Source of the DNA: Desulfitibacter alkalitolerans DSM 16504
GTDB lineage: Bacteria; Bacillota; DSM-16504; Desulfitibacterales; Desulfitibacteraceae
Direction of reading: 5' to 3'
DNA length: 64,000 nucleotides
Assembly: GCF_000620305.1 (NCBI RefSeq)
Contig: NZ_KK211100.1
Location: 866,735-930,734, forward strand
Of this stretch, positions 26,180-33,804 are shown one piece after another; position 1 is the stretch's first letter, and each line of letters begins with the position of its first letter. The position numbers and the translations under genes are program-made. The notes beneath the pieces are model-generated. The model was not told the DNA's origin. It saw only the letters and a list, made by a program, of their open reading frames with translations, and did not search any database.

Positions 26180-26935
26180 CTATTGCTTGGCTAGTTGATC
26201 CATTAACCAGTTGTAATGCCAAGTACCAAAGTTTGGCTGGAATGCATTAAGAGCGTCCACATTTACCTGATGTGCTTCTACAGCAAATCCAACGTTTATT
26301 GGACTGGCTACATCACCCTGATAGTTATTGTCAGCAAGGTGGTGGAAACCAAACTGAACAGTTAACTTGTACTTGTAACCAGGTCTTAAAGCACCCATGT
26401 GTTCAAAGGGAGTAGATCCCATGCCATTATTGTCTATCCAGCTGCGAAGTGATACTACACCGAATGTGCTGCCGGCTGCCAGAGTATTATACCAACCTGG
26501 GTAAAGTCCAGAGCCAACGCCGTTAGTAATAAACTGATCTGCAGGCTCCCACGCAGTTGCATCAGGCCTTAAAAATTCCATTTTCATGGTTTTAATGTAG
26601 ATTGCATCTAATAAAACGTCAGTTTTTGTTTCATCTACCGCAGTAGCTGTCCAGTTGCCAAACCATGCAAAGTTCTTGGTTCCATCGTTTTCAATAATAA
26701 TTTCTATTTCATCATAAACATCACCAGGGTTCATGTTGCCGTGCTTGGATGCATTTGGAAGCAAATTGTTAAATGCAGTTAAACCCTTACTAACATCCAC
26801 AATTAATGTGCCGGCTGTAAATGTAGTTTCTCCTGCAGTATCTGTGTCTGTAAACCACGCCATTGTTGCACCACCAATAAGAGCAGCCGCTAAAGCAATT
26901 ACCAACATACTAACTAACATTCTACTTTTAATCAT
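26180..26935 (-). CDS. TasA/camelysin-family fibre protein
   Basis: SipW-type signal peptide (ALIGGATMAWFTDTDTAGET) and a compact beta-sandwich of the TasA/camelysin (peptidase M73) family: TFTAGTLIVDVS, NPGDVYDEIEIIIENDGTKN, then DNNYQGDVASPINVGFAVEAHQ near the end. TasA proteins polymerise into biofilm matrix fibres; camelysin was described as a surface metalloprotease, but no HEXXH motif is present here. The ATG at 26935 follows GGAGGGAAAGAA. Its leader carries a c-di-GMP-I aptamer directly upstream. It is likely the main fibre subunit of the locus. Confidence 0.85.
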   Translation of the reverse strand: MIKSRMLVSMLVIALAAALIGGATMAWFTDTDTAGETTFTAGTLIVDVSKGLTAFNNLLPNASKHGNMNPGDVYDEIEIIIENDGTKNFAWFGNWTATAVDETKTDVLLDAIYIKTMKMEFLRPDATAWEPADQFITNGVGSGLYPGWYNTLAAGSTFGVVSLRSWIDNNGMGSTPFEHMGALRPGYKYKLTVQFGFHHLADNNYQGDVASPINVGFAVEAHQVNVDALNAFQPNFGTWHYNWLMDQLAKQ

Positions 26936-26991
26936 TTCTTTCCCTCCATTTTTTAGAAATTGGTTTTTTTAATACTCCATCTCCTAATAAT

Positions 26992-27071
26992 GGCGGTCAG
27001 GCTGCCATTCTACATATATATAAGAAAGGCCCTATGACTTTGCGTCCCCGCCTTTCGACGAGTTTGCCTTT
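26992..27071 (-). promoter_or_regulatory. c-di-GMP-I riboswitch aptamer 3
   Basis: On the minus strand: AAAAAGGCAAAC, hairpin CTCGTC-GAAA-GGCGGG, GGGACGCAAAGTC, a second stem and a 3' block GGCAGCCTGACCGCC. The core (GGACGCAAAG and the GAAA tetraloop) is that of GEMM-I. It lies between sipW and the TasA-like gene, 56 bp before the latter's start codon, so it sets the level of the fibre genes separately from sipW. No U-run terminator is evident in the short platform. Confidence 0.88.
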
Positions 27072-27187
27072 TTCATCGTACAAATGCCGACAATTTAAAT
27101 AATACGTTCTTTAATCTTCCTCCACTATCACATCCCTTCATAAAACCCAGATATTAAATGCCATCTCATAGATGCCTAGACCTTTAA

Positions 27188-27865
27188 TTATGTATCTTTG
27201 CTGGTCAAAGTATTTTGGGCTTTTTTACTGGTTTTTTCCTTTTCAGCCTGCGCTGCATACTTCATGAGATTTCGAAGTTCAAATATGATGAGAAGTATTC
27301 CTGGAATAATCACCAGGGTTAGCAAGCCCGTCTTTGACTGACCAAAGTTCATTAGAAGCCCTATATAGGGAATAGTAAAGCTTACCCTGCCAATAATATT
27401 CTCCGCAAGTACAGGATGAGGGTCGTTAACATCATTGGCATCTCCTCGAGTAGTAAAACTAAGGCTGCCGCTTTCATTGTGTATTTCCATGACCCTGTGA
27501 GTGGTAATTCCAACATTATTGTTGTCTCTATAGGTAATAATGTCACCCACACCTAAATTAATAGGTTCAACCATCTCTACAATGGACAGGCTGCCGGCCT
27601 CAAAGGACGGACTCATACTGCCACCGGCAACAATATACATTTGATGCCCTGCTATTGTGGGAGGCCCTCCGGAAATCTTGCTCTGCACCATTGAAAAGAC
27701 CAGAAAGCCTATGAGAATAAGAGAAATCACAAATATCGTATTGCCTATTATATTGAAGATTGATTTCCAAAGCTTCTTTGGTTTTTTATCTTCATTGTTC
27801 ACATCCTCATTTTTTATCAGGTCATTTTCTTCTGCTATTTGTGTAATGCTGCTTTTATCTTCCAT
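27188..27865 (-). CDS. sipW: SipW-type signal peptidase I
   Basis: ER/SipW-type signal peptidase. It has an N-terminal membrane helix (about 36-58) and a C-terminal one (about 185-205). The catalytic Ser lies in AGGSMSPSF; the second catalytic residue is His (ITTHRVMEIH) in place of the Lys of ordinary bacterial type I peptidases. TTRGDANDVNDPHPV and ENIIGRV are conserved boxes D/E. In Bacillus, SipW processes TasA and TapA, and here three substrates with matching signal peptides follow. The ATG at 27865 follows AAGGGGTG. The gene is 11 bp after the acidic-repeat protein. Confidence 0.92.
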   Translation of the reverse strand: MEDKSSITQIAEENDLIKNEDVNNEDKKPKKLWKSIFNIIGNTIFVISLILIGFLVFSMVQSKISGGPPTIAGHQMYIVAGGSMSPSFEAGSLSIVEMVEPINLGVGDIITYRDNNNVGITTHRVMEIHNESGSLSFTTRGDANDVNDPHPVLAENIIGRVSFTIPYIGLLMNFGQSKTGLLTLVIIPGILLIIFELRNLMKYAAQAEKEKTSKKAQNTLTSKDT

Positions 27866-27876
27866 GAGTTCACCCC

Positions 27877-29346
27877 TTATGTCTGCTTATATGGCTCTTC
27901 TTCACCATCTATGCCTTCTTCACCATCTATGCCTTCTCCATCGTCTATGCCTTCTCCATCGTCTGTGCCTTCTTCATCGTCTGTGCCTTCTTCACCGTCT
28001 GTGCGTTCTTCACCGTCTGTGCCTTCTCCACCGTCTGCGCCTTCTCCATCGTCTGTTACTTCTTCACCATCTATGCCTTCTCCATCGTCTGTTACTTCTC
28101 CATCGTCTGTTACTTCTCCATCGTCTGTTACTTCTCCATCGTCTGTGCCTTCTCCATCGTCTGTTACTTCTCCATCGTCTGTTACTTCTTCATCGTCTGT
28201 TACTTCTCCATCGTCTGTTACTTCTCCATCGTCTGTGCCTTCTCCATCGTCTGTTACTTCTCCATCGTCTGTGCCTTCTCCATCGTCTGTTACTTCTCCA
28301 TCGTCTGTGCCTTCTCCATCGTCTGTTACTTCTCCATCGTCTGTGCCTTCTCCATCGTCTGTGCCTTCTCCATCGTCTGTTACTTCTCCATCGTCTGTGC
28401 CTTCTCCATCGTCTGTTACTTCTTCACCGTCTTCATCTCTAATTAATTGATCTGGGTCTATTAACTCCTCATCTAGTTCTTCTTCCTCAACTGGTTCTTC
28501 TAATAATTCTGGTTCTTCTAACAATTCTTCCATTACTATATCAATCTGAACGGTTTTTTCAGCTATTGCCTTTTCAATACCTTCTTCCATAAGCAATGCA
28601 ACTATGATAAACTCCTCAGCTGAAATGGTATTTATCAATGTAACTACTCCATTTTGGCTGATTGTTATTCCATCTATCTGGTCTTTAATTGCCCATTCAA
28701 TTCCAGAAACCTCATTGCCTTCCTGGTCAACCACAGTGTATCGCTCTGCAGCACCATCTTCATTCACTTCAATATAGTCTGGGCCTTCTATAAATAAAAT
28801 CAATTCCTGCTCTTCTATAGTGTAGGGAACTATGTTTGACCCATTAAACAAAAACCTTGTTCCCTGATATATGCCTTCTCCAGAAATCTCAAAGTATGGA
28901 TTGCTTTCCTCAGGACCCAACTCTTCAAGCCATTTTTCTACTTCGTCCCATTCAAACTCAACTACTATCTTATCCTCCTCAACCCACCAGGTCTTGGCAT
29001 AAGTTGTTTTGCCGTTAAAGCTGAGTTCTACTATTGTCAAGTCAATATCATTTACGTTATATCCTGGAAAATTCAAGTGAGCAAAGAATGAGCCGAGAAT
29101 AAATTGAACAGATACATTAATTTTCAGGGTTTCAAAAACAAACTGTATGGTATTTGATTGAATTTTTGGTGAGGTGAAGTATGCACTGGTCTTTGGAAAA
29201 TGTAGTGGATATGCGATTAGTGCCGCTGTCATAACAAAAACTGATGTATTTTTCAGTGTCCCTTTGAAGGTAGCCTTAATAACTCTCATTGTCTCTTCCC
29301 TTTTTCTATGCGCTTCCAGTCGTTTCTCGAGTTTTGTTTTTCTCAT
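27877..29346 (-). CDS. Membrane or secreted protein with long acidic 6-residue repeat
   Basis: The basic N-terminus (RKTKLEKRLEAHRKRE) is followed by a hydrophobic segment (VFVMTAALIAYPLHF) and TSAYFTSPKIQS, reminiscent of a SipW-type cleavage region (AYFT). Residues 60-300 form beta-rich domains, one resembling a bacterial Ig-like fold (YTVVDQEGNEVSGIEWAI). From about residue 300 the chain is an acidic low-complexity tract of some thirty 6-residue units (DDGEVT/DDGEGT), ending EEPYKQT with no sorting signal. It precedes sipW by 11 bp. Position suggests a TapA-like accessory or anchor of the fibre; no clear homology to TapA is seen. Confidence 0.7.
   Translation of the reverse strand: MRKTKLEKRLEAHRKREETMRVIKATFKGTLKNTSVFVMTAALIAYPLHFPKTSAYFTSPKIQSNTIQFVFETLKINVSVQFILGSFFAHLNFPGYNVNDIDLTIVELSFNGKTTYAKTWWVEEDKIVVEFEWDEVEKWLEELGPEESNPYFEISGEGIYQGTRFLFNGSNIVPYTIEEQELILFIEGPDYIEVNEDGAAERYTVVDQEGNEVSGIEWAIKDQIDGITISQNGVVTLINTISAEEFIIVALLMEEGIEKAIAEKTVQIDIVMEELLEEPELLEEPVEEEELDEELIDPDQLIRDEDGEEVTDDGEGTDDGEVTDDGEGTDDGEGTDDGEVTDDGEGTDDGEVTDDGEGTDDGEVTDDGEGTDDGEVTDDGEVTDDEEVTDDGEVTDDGEGTDDGEVTDDGEVTDDGEVTDDGEGIDGEEVTDDGEGADGGEGTDGEERTDGEEGTDDEEGTDDGEGIDDGEGIDGEEGIDGEEEPYKQT
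27895..28435 (-). repeat. 18-bp minisatellite coding for an acidic tract
   Basis: Around thirty imperfect copies of an 18-bp unit code for DDGEVT-like hexapeptides within the protein upstream of sipW. Units at the gene-internal end are almost identical at the DNA level, while those near the 3' end are more diverged. Such arrays change length by slippage or recombination. The repeat also creates long meaningless open frames on the opposite strand. Confidence 0.9.
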
Positions 29347-29365
29347 GGCCTAATTCCTCACTTTG

Positions 29366-29632
29366 CTATTTATTGTCATCTGAGTAACTATTCTCAAGTT
29401 CTATATTATTCCAGGAACGAAAGTCCAGTTCCCCGCTTGCAGATGGGGTTTGCTCAACTGCTTCATTAAGAAGAAATATTAATTCCAAGACACTTCTAAA
29501 GGGAATGGTCTTGTTCATCTCCAGCCATTGAATTGTCCCCTGCCAGTTGCTGTTTTGCTTGAAGTGTATTCTAATGAGAAAAGTGGAGCCTCCCATTTTG
29601 CATGTATACTTGTTGACATCAGAATGAAACAT
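29366..29632 (-). CDS. Small conserved-looking protein, first gene of the fibre operon
   Basis: 88 residues, no signal peptide or membrane helix. The core reads FLIRIHFKQNSNWQGTIQW and then PFRSVLELIFLLNEAVE, a beta-hairpin followed by a helix that I recall from small proteins of Firmicutes but cannot name. The ATG at 29632 follows AGGGGGC. It stands 20 bp before the acidic-repeat gene and directly after the promoter and the 11-bp repeat array, so it is the first product of the operon. It could be a cytoplasmic regulator or chaperone. Confidence 0.65.
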   Translation of the reverse strand: MFHSDVNKYTCKMGGSTFLIRIHFKQNSNWQGTIQWLEMNKTIPFRSVLELIFLLNEAVEQTPSASGELDFRSWNNIELENSYSDDNK

Positions 29633-29673
29633 ATTCTAGCCCCCTAGCAAGGTGTTAACATCAGGTTTTTTAT

Positions 29674-29701
29674 ATAGTAAATTGTATTGGCAAGCTGTAA
29701 A
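29674..29701 (-). promoter_or_regulatory. Candidate promoter of the fibre operon
   Basis: On the minus strand, TTTACA (complement of 29696-29701), a 16-bp spacer and TACTAT (complement of 29674-29679) form a plausible but imperfect sigma-A promoter. A weak core is what one would expect of an activator-dependent promoter. It lies about 30 bp downstream of the repeat array. Confidence 0.4.
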
Positions 29702-29731
29702 TTTAAGTTACTATAAATTTAACACCTGGTA

Positions 29732-29802
29732 GTTATATGACTGTTCTTTTGGAGTTATATGATGGTTTTTTTGGAGTTATTTATTGGTTATTTATAAGTT
29801 AT
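29732..29802. promoter_or_regulatory. Seven 11-bp-phased pentamer repeats (probable SARP operator)
   Basis: Pentamers at 29732, 29743, 29754, 29765, 29776, 29787 and 29798 read GTTAT, GTTCT, GTTAT, GTTTT, GTTAT, GTTAT, GTTAT on the plus strand (ATAAC-like on the minus strand), each exactly 11 bp from the next. SARP-family activators bind direct repeats spaced by 11 or 22 bp, and the gene at 29894-31141 encodes such a protein. The array lies between that gene's terminator and the fibre-operon promoter. Confidence 0.75.
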
Positions 29803-29835
29803 TTCTTGGATACATGCTGGTTTGCATAACAGCAT

Positions 29836-29861
29836 AAAGAAAAAGAAGCCCGAAGGCCTCT
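29836..29861 (-). terminator. Terminator of the SARP gene
   Basis: On the minus strand AGAGGCC-TTCG-GGCTTCT is followed by TTTTCTTT: a stem with a stable UUCG tetraloop and a U-rich tail, about 30 bp past the regulator's stop codon. Confidence 0.85.
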
Positions 29862-29893
29862 TTAATCTTAATGAAGTAAAAATATAATTCCTG

Positions 29894-31141
29894 TTAACCT
29901 GGTCTAGTTTCAAAAAAATTACTGGAGGGCAGTACCTCTTCTATTTTTCTCTGCAAAACTAAATTTATATTCTTTCTTGCTGACATAAATCTATTTTGTA
30001 TTCTATCCAAAGCCTTATGGGCCTGCTGAACGTTCAGTCCAGGCAGGCTTAATAAAAACTGTGCTTCATTCCACTCCGTAACTACATCACCTTTACGAAG
30101 ACTTGATAAAAGTACCTGCCTTAATTCTTCAGCACCATTTTTCAGCATGCCTTTTGGCGGCAGGGTATAGTCGGGCATGGATAAGGTTAATAACCCCAAA
30201 AACGCTGTTTGGCCATATCTTTCTGAACGTCTTTTTTCCAGCTGATAAAGAAATTTAAAAATGTCCGGCTCACATAACATGGGTCCATTTGAATAGAACT
30301 CTTCCCTCAGGCTTTCTGAAATAGTTGATATATCAATTCCATTTTTGCTGATTTCCCCAAACAAAAGTCGGTACAACTTTCTTAGAGCATCAGAGGGCTT
30401 AACCCCCATTTCACGTTCAAATATATCTTCAACATATTTATAGTGGTTTTTTGCCTGTTTGATTTTACCTGCTGCAGCTAGAGCTTCAATATATCTGAAA
30501 TGAGCCTCTTCCTCAAACATCTCATGCTTTAAAACCTTTTCGCAAATTGGAAGTATTTCCAGATAACGTTTTTGTTCTTTTAAAAGTTCCGACATCTCAT
30601 AAACACTATGCAAGAAAATTCTTCTGTAATGGTTACGTGCTGGTAACAGCCAATCATGGCCATAGGTTCCAGACAAATATTCACCCTTATACATGTCCAC
30701 AACCTTTTTAAATTGTTCAATGGCTTTATCAGCATCTTCCTTGGATATGTAATAAGCTTCATGAAAGGTCTTTTCAAATTCCACCACATCTATAACGCAG
30801 GCCTTTTTAGTTTCAAGCTTGTAACACCCATGGGAATATACAATGATACTGTTGGCATCACTGGTATTATGACCATTTAATACCTTACGCAGCCTGAAAA
30901 TAAGAGCCCTTAATGTGCGTTTGGGATCAGTATACTCGGCTTCAGGCCACAAAGAATCCAGGATCTTTTCTGGCAGTACCAATTCATCTCTAAACGTCAC
31001 TAAATATTTAAAGAGGTCCCATATCTTTAAACTGCTGTTAAACTCATCTGTCAAATTACGACCACAGTTAAATACGTTAAAATTACCCAGGGTTATAATA
31101 TTAAGGTTGTTAGCATCCAGCCGGCATTTTTCTTCTATCAC
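29894..31141 (-). CDS. SARP/BTAD-type transcriptional activator with degenerate GGDEF-like end
   Basis: Winged-helix DNA-binding domain (LFKYLVTFRDELVLPEKILD, LRALIFRLRKVL) followed by a BTAD bacterial activator domain (DVVEFEKTFHEAYYI ... EAAHFR-like EEEAHFRYIEALAAAGKIKQA ... REMGVKPSDALRKLY). The last 130 residues (RRSERYGQTAFLGLLTLS ... SLRKGDVVTEWNEAQFLLSLPGL) look like a GGDEF domain in which the GGDEF loop has become WNEAQ, so no cyclase activity is expected. I place the start at GTG 31141 (GGGGG eight bases upstream); the longer frame from TTG 31243 lacks a ribosome site. It faces the fibre operon from upstream on the same strand and is its likely activator. Confidence 0.82.
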   Translation of the reverse strand: MIEEKCRLDANNLNIITLGNFNVFNCGRNLTDEFNSSLKIWDLFKYLVTFRDELVLPEKILDSLWPEAEYTDPKRTLRALIFRLRKVLNGHNTSDANSIIVYSHGCYKLETKKACVIDVVEFEKTFHEAYYISKEDADKAIEQFKKVVDMYKGEYLSGTYGHDWLLPARNHYRRIFLHSVYEMSELLKEQKRYLEILPICEKVLKHEMFEEEAHFRYIEALAAAGKIKQAKNHYKYVEDIFEREMGVKPSDALRKLYRLLFGEISKNGIDISTISESLREEFYSNGPMLCEPDIFKFLYQLEKRRSERYGQTAFLGLLTLSMPDYTLPPKGMLKNGAEELRQVLLSSLRKGDVVTEWNEAQFLLSLPGLNVQQAHKALDRIQNRFMSARKNINLVLQRKIEEVLPSSNFFETRPG

Positions 31142-31305
31142 ACAAAATTCCCCCACAGCACCATAGTTATGTTGCGTATAAAAAATCATGCCAAACAATA
31201 GAGAATGTATTATGATATTAACATTTTTTTCCGAATTCCTCAAGTGTTATCATTAAATATACACATTATCTTCATAAAGAAGACTTGGTTCTGCCATGGG
31301 ACTGC

Positions 31306-31389
31306 CATGGGGACGGTTCCAATGGAAGGTTCCATGGTCTTACCTTCGGACCTTCGTTGCGCTGCGGTGACGCTCAAACCGTCCCCATG
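31306..31389. repeat. REP-like palindromic element
   Basis: CATGGGGACGGTT (31306-31318) is repeated as an exact inverted copy at 31377-31389, with smaller inverted repeats between (TTCC/GGAA and a CCTTCGGACCTTCG cluster). The interior is more GC-rich than its surroundings. Elements with GGGGACGGTT ends recur in Clostridia as REP-type repeats; no RAYT transposase lies in this window. The remaining intergenic DNA up to 31613 is AT-rich and holds no gene that I can support. Confidence 0.6.
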
Positions 31390-31613
31390 ACTCCACTAAT
31401 TGCTAAATTTCACTGTAGCAGTAGTGTTTAAAAGTTGCAAGGTTATCTACAGGCAGCAAGATTTTCAACGACACTAAAATATAATACAGTATAATTACAG
31501 ATTATATTACAGGAATTATGTGGATATTAAAAATTTTTTATGAAGATACAGGATAATTTTAAAATATATATAAATATATATTAAAAATACTAATGGAAAA
31601 AGGGGGGACCCAA

Positions 31614-32552
31614 ATGTTTAAAAAGCTGTTGATCTGCAGTGACCAATCTGACGCATCAAACCTTTTGTTTACATGTGTGGGAGATTTAAAAAGTATAGGG
31701 GCTGAAGAAGCCATACTGGTGCATGTATTTGATAATGTTCCCTTGGGCTTTAATGAAATTTTCGCCGGGGATACACAGGCTATTTTCGAAAAGGATTATC
31801 CTGCAATTAAAGAAGTTTTGAACAAGCTTGAAAAGCAAAAAATCCTGCTGGAGGAGGCTGGTTTAAAAACGACCATGGAAGCTGTAAATGGTATACCAGC
31901 CCGAGCAATAATTGAACTTGCTGAGAAGTACAAGGTATCGGCAATAGTCACAGGCTCCCATGGCAAGGGTATAATGAAACGAGCCACATTGGGAAGTGTC
32001 TCTACAGAAGTCCTTACCAGGGCACGTGTACCTGTGTTTTTAATTAAAGCAAAGTTGAATAAATCTGACGAGATTGTCCTTAGCAGACAAAAGCTTTTGA
32101 ATCACATCTTATATCTTACTGACTTTTCAACAACAGCAGATAAAGCATTAAACTATGTTGAGCAAATTGTTCAGTATGCAAAGATTCCAGTCACCGTAGC
32201 ACACATTCAGGATACTGCTCAGCTTTATAGAGATTTAAGCAAGGTTCCAGGATTTGATCCAAAAATGCTGGCAGAGGTGGAAGCGCAGAATTACAGGAAA
32301 GTCCGTACTGACCTGCAGCAAGTCAAAAAGCGCTTAGAGTTGGCCGGCTCCTCCACGGTAAGCGTGGATTATCCCAATGGAAGGCCCATTGATGTAGTCA
32401 TGGACATTATCAAGAAAAATGAGGACCTTTCCCTTGTGGTAATGGGCAGCCAGGGCAAGGGTTTTGTTAAGGAGCTGTTCATGGGAAGCTTGAGCCTGCA
32501 GGTAACACGCTACTCACCAATTCCAGTTTTGATTGTACCTGCTAAGGTTTAA
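31614..32552 (+). CDS. Tandem-domain universal stress protein (copy 1)
   Basis: Two UspA domains in one chain. Each ends with the ATP-binding signature G-S-X-G-X(9)-G-S: VTGSHGKGIMKRATLGSVS in the first half and VVMGSQGKGFVKELFMGSLS in the second. The length of 313 aa fits a two-domain Usp. The ATG at 31614 has AAAGGGGGGACC just upstream; an ATG at 31593 lies before that site. The following gene is a close paralogue, so the pair arose by duplication. Confidence 0.9.
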   Translation: MFKKLLICSDQSDASNLLFTCVGDLKSIGAEEAILVHVFDNVPLGFNEIFAGDTQAIFEKDYPAIKEVLNKLEKQKILLEEAGLKTTMEAVNGIPARAIIELAEKYKVSAIVTGSHGKGIMKRATLGSVSTEVLTRARVPVFLIKAKLNKSDEIVLSRQKLLNHILYLTDFSTTADKALNYVEQIVQYAKIPVTVAHIQDTAQLYRDLSKVPGFDPKMLAEVEAQNYRKVRTDLQQVKKRLELAGSSTVSVDYPNGRPIDVVMDIIKKNEDLSLVVMGSQGKGFVKELFMGSLSLQVTRYSPIPVLIVPAKV

Positions 32553-32729
32553 ATTCACTAGCCTATCCATTATTTCGCCCCCTTGCTAGAATAACTAATC
32601 AGCATAATTATATAATAACAGAAACAAGTTGTTATATTTATGTATATTTTGTTAATTTTCATTGAACATAAAGGTATTACAAACTATAAGTCTAAATTTA
32701 TATCTAGAAACTAATAAAGGAGAATGCTT

Positions 32730-33647
32730 ATGTTTCAAAAAGTATTAATTTGCAGTGATGTCTCAGATGCCTCAAACATTCTAGTTGGTTGTGGTCAAGA
32801 GCTTAAAGGTATTGGCGTTCATGAGGTTATCCTTGGACATGCAATTAACGCTGCAGGAGTAGAGGTAAGGTTTAACGAAGACGCCCATAGAGATACTTTA
32901 CCAACCGATATATTGGACATGCTGGAAAAACAAAAGGCCATTTTGGAGCAGGGGGGATTAAGTGTCTCTATTCAGGTTGGAGAAGGCAGTCCAGCCAAGG
33001 TGCTAAATGAAATGGCTGAAAAGAACAATGTTTCAGCAATAATAGTGGGCTCCCATGGTAAAGACATAGTAAAAAGGGCCACATGGGGAAGCGTGTCATC
33101 TGAATTAATTACCACGGCAAGAAAACCTGTATTTTTAGTTAAAGTAAAGGTTGATGAAGCAGACAAGGTAATTCTCGCATGCAGAAAACTATTTAATCAT
33201 ATCTTGTACCTAACAGATTTCTCAAGGACTGCCGAAAAAGCTCTGGACTACCTTGAAGTGATAATTCGCCAGACAGGCTGCCCTGTTACCCTGCTTCATG
33301 TCCAAGAGCGTGATAAACTGGAAGAGCTTGCCGAGAGTGCTCCCGAATTGCATTCTGAAATATTTAAGGACATTACTGCAAAAAGAGCACATACTGTCAA
33401 ATTCAGCCTTGAGGCTATAAAATCCAGACTTGAGTCTGCTGGATCAACCCTGGTTAAATTGAGCAGTCCCAAGGGAAGACCTGTGGATCTTGTAATGGAT
33501 ACCATTAGGAATAATAATGAGCTTTCTCTTGTAGTAATGGGAAGCCAGGGAAAAGGTTTTGTAAAAGAGTTGTTTTTCGGTAGTCTTAGCTTACAAGTAT
33601 CTCGCTATTCCCCTATACCAGTTTTATTAGTACCGGCTAAAATTTAA
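32730..33647 (+). CDS. Tandem-domain universal stress protein (copy 2)
   Basis: Paralogue of the preceding gene with the same two-domain plan (IVGSHGKDIVKRATWGSVS and VVMGSQGKGFVKELFFGSLS) and an almost identical C-terminus (RYSPIPVLLVPAKI). The start is ATG 32730, eight bases after AAAGGAG; an ATG two codons earlier is too near the site. It has its own 180-bp upstream region, so it may be independently transcribed. A general stress or ATP-sensing role is known for the family; the specific role is unknown. Confidence 0.9.
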   Translation: MFQKVLICSDVSDASNILVGCGQELKGIGVHEVILGHAINAAGVEVRFNEDAHRDTLPTDILDMLEKQKAILEQGGLSVSIQVGEGSPAKVLNEMAEKNNVSAIIVGSHGKDIVKRATWGSVSSELITTARKPVFLVKVKVDEADKVILACRKLFNHILYLTDFSRTAEKALDYLEVIIRQTGCPVTLLHVQERDKLEELAESAPELHSEIFKDITAKRAHTVKFSLEAIKSRLESAGSTLVKLSSPKGRPVDLVMDTIRNNNELSLVVMGSQGKGFVKELFFGSLSLQVSRYSPIPVLLVPAKI

Positions 33648-33673
33648 AACATCTTTTACCAAAACATTTTAAA

Positions 33674-33707
33674 AGCTGGGGCCTCTATATTTAGATATGC
33701 CCCAGCT
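33674..33707. terminator. Hairpin after the universal stress genes
   Basis: AGCTGGGGC (33674-33682) pairs perfectly with GCCCCAGCT (33699-33707) around a 16-base loop, 27 bp past the stop codon. Only short T tracts follow, so termination is likely but not certain. Confidence 0.55.
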
Positions 33708-33779
33708 CACTACATTTAATCAGTTATATTTTTATATTAAACAGCTTGCTTTGTTAAATAATTCATTAAGTTAGATTTT

Positions 33780-33804
33780 TGTCAATTTGTCAAGCCTGAC
33801 CCTC
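33780..33804. repeat. 25-bp repeat, copy A
   Basis: This sequence recurs exactly at 57331-57355, in the same orientation and again at the 3' end of a minus-strand gene. Here it touches the last base of the rubrerythrin stop codon. It contains GTCAA twice (GTCAATTTGTCAAGCC). Confidence 0.75.

Noticed and set aside
22770-26935. Camelysin metalloprotease activity for the TasA-like proteins
   Set aside because: No HEXXH or other zinc-protease motif is visible in any of them; a structural role is the safer reading.
27895-28435. Possible CRISPR array
   Set aside because: The units are contiguous 18-bp in-frame coding repeats without unique spacers, and no cas genes are present.
27657-28450. Two long plus-strand open frames rich in Leu-His-Arg or Ser-Pro repeats
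   Set aside because: They are the antisense of the 18-bp repeat in the acidic-repeat gene; a periodic sequence without stops is open in several frames. They have no ribosome site or credible protein composition.
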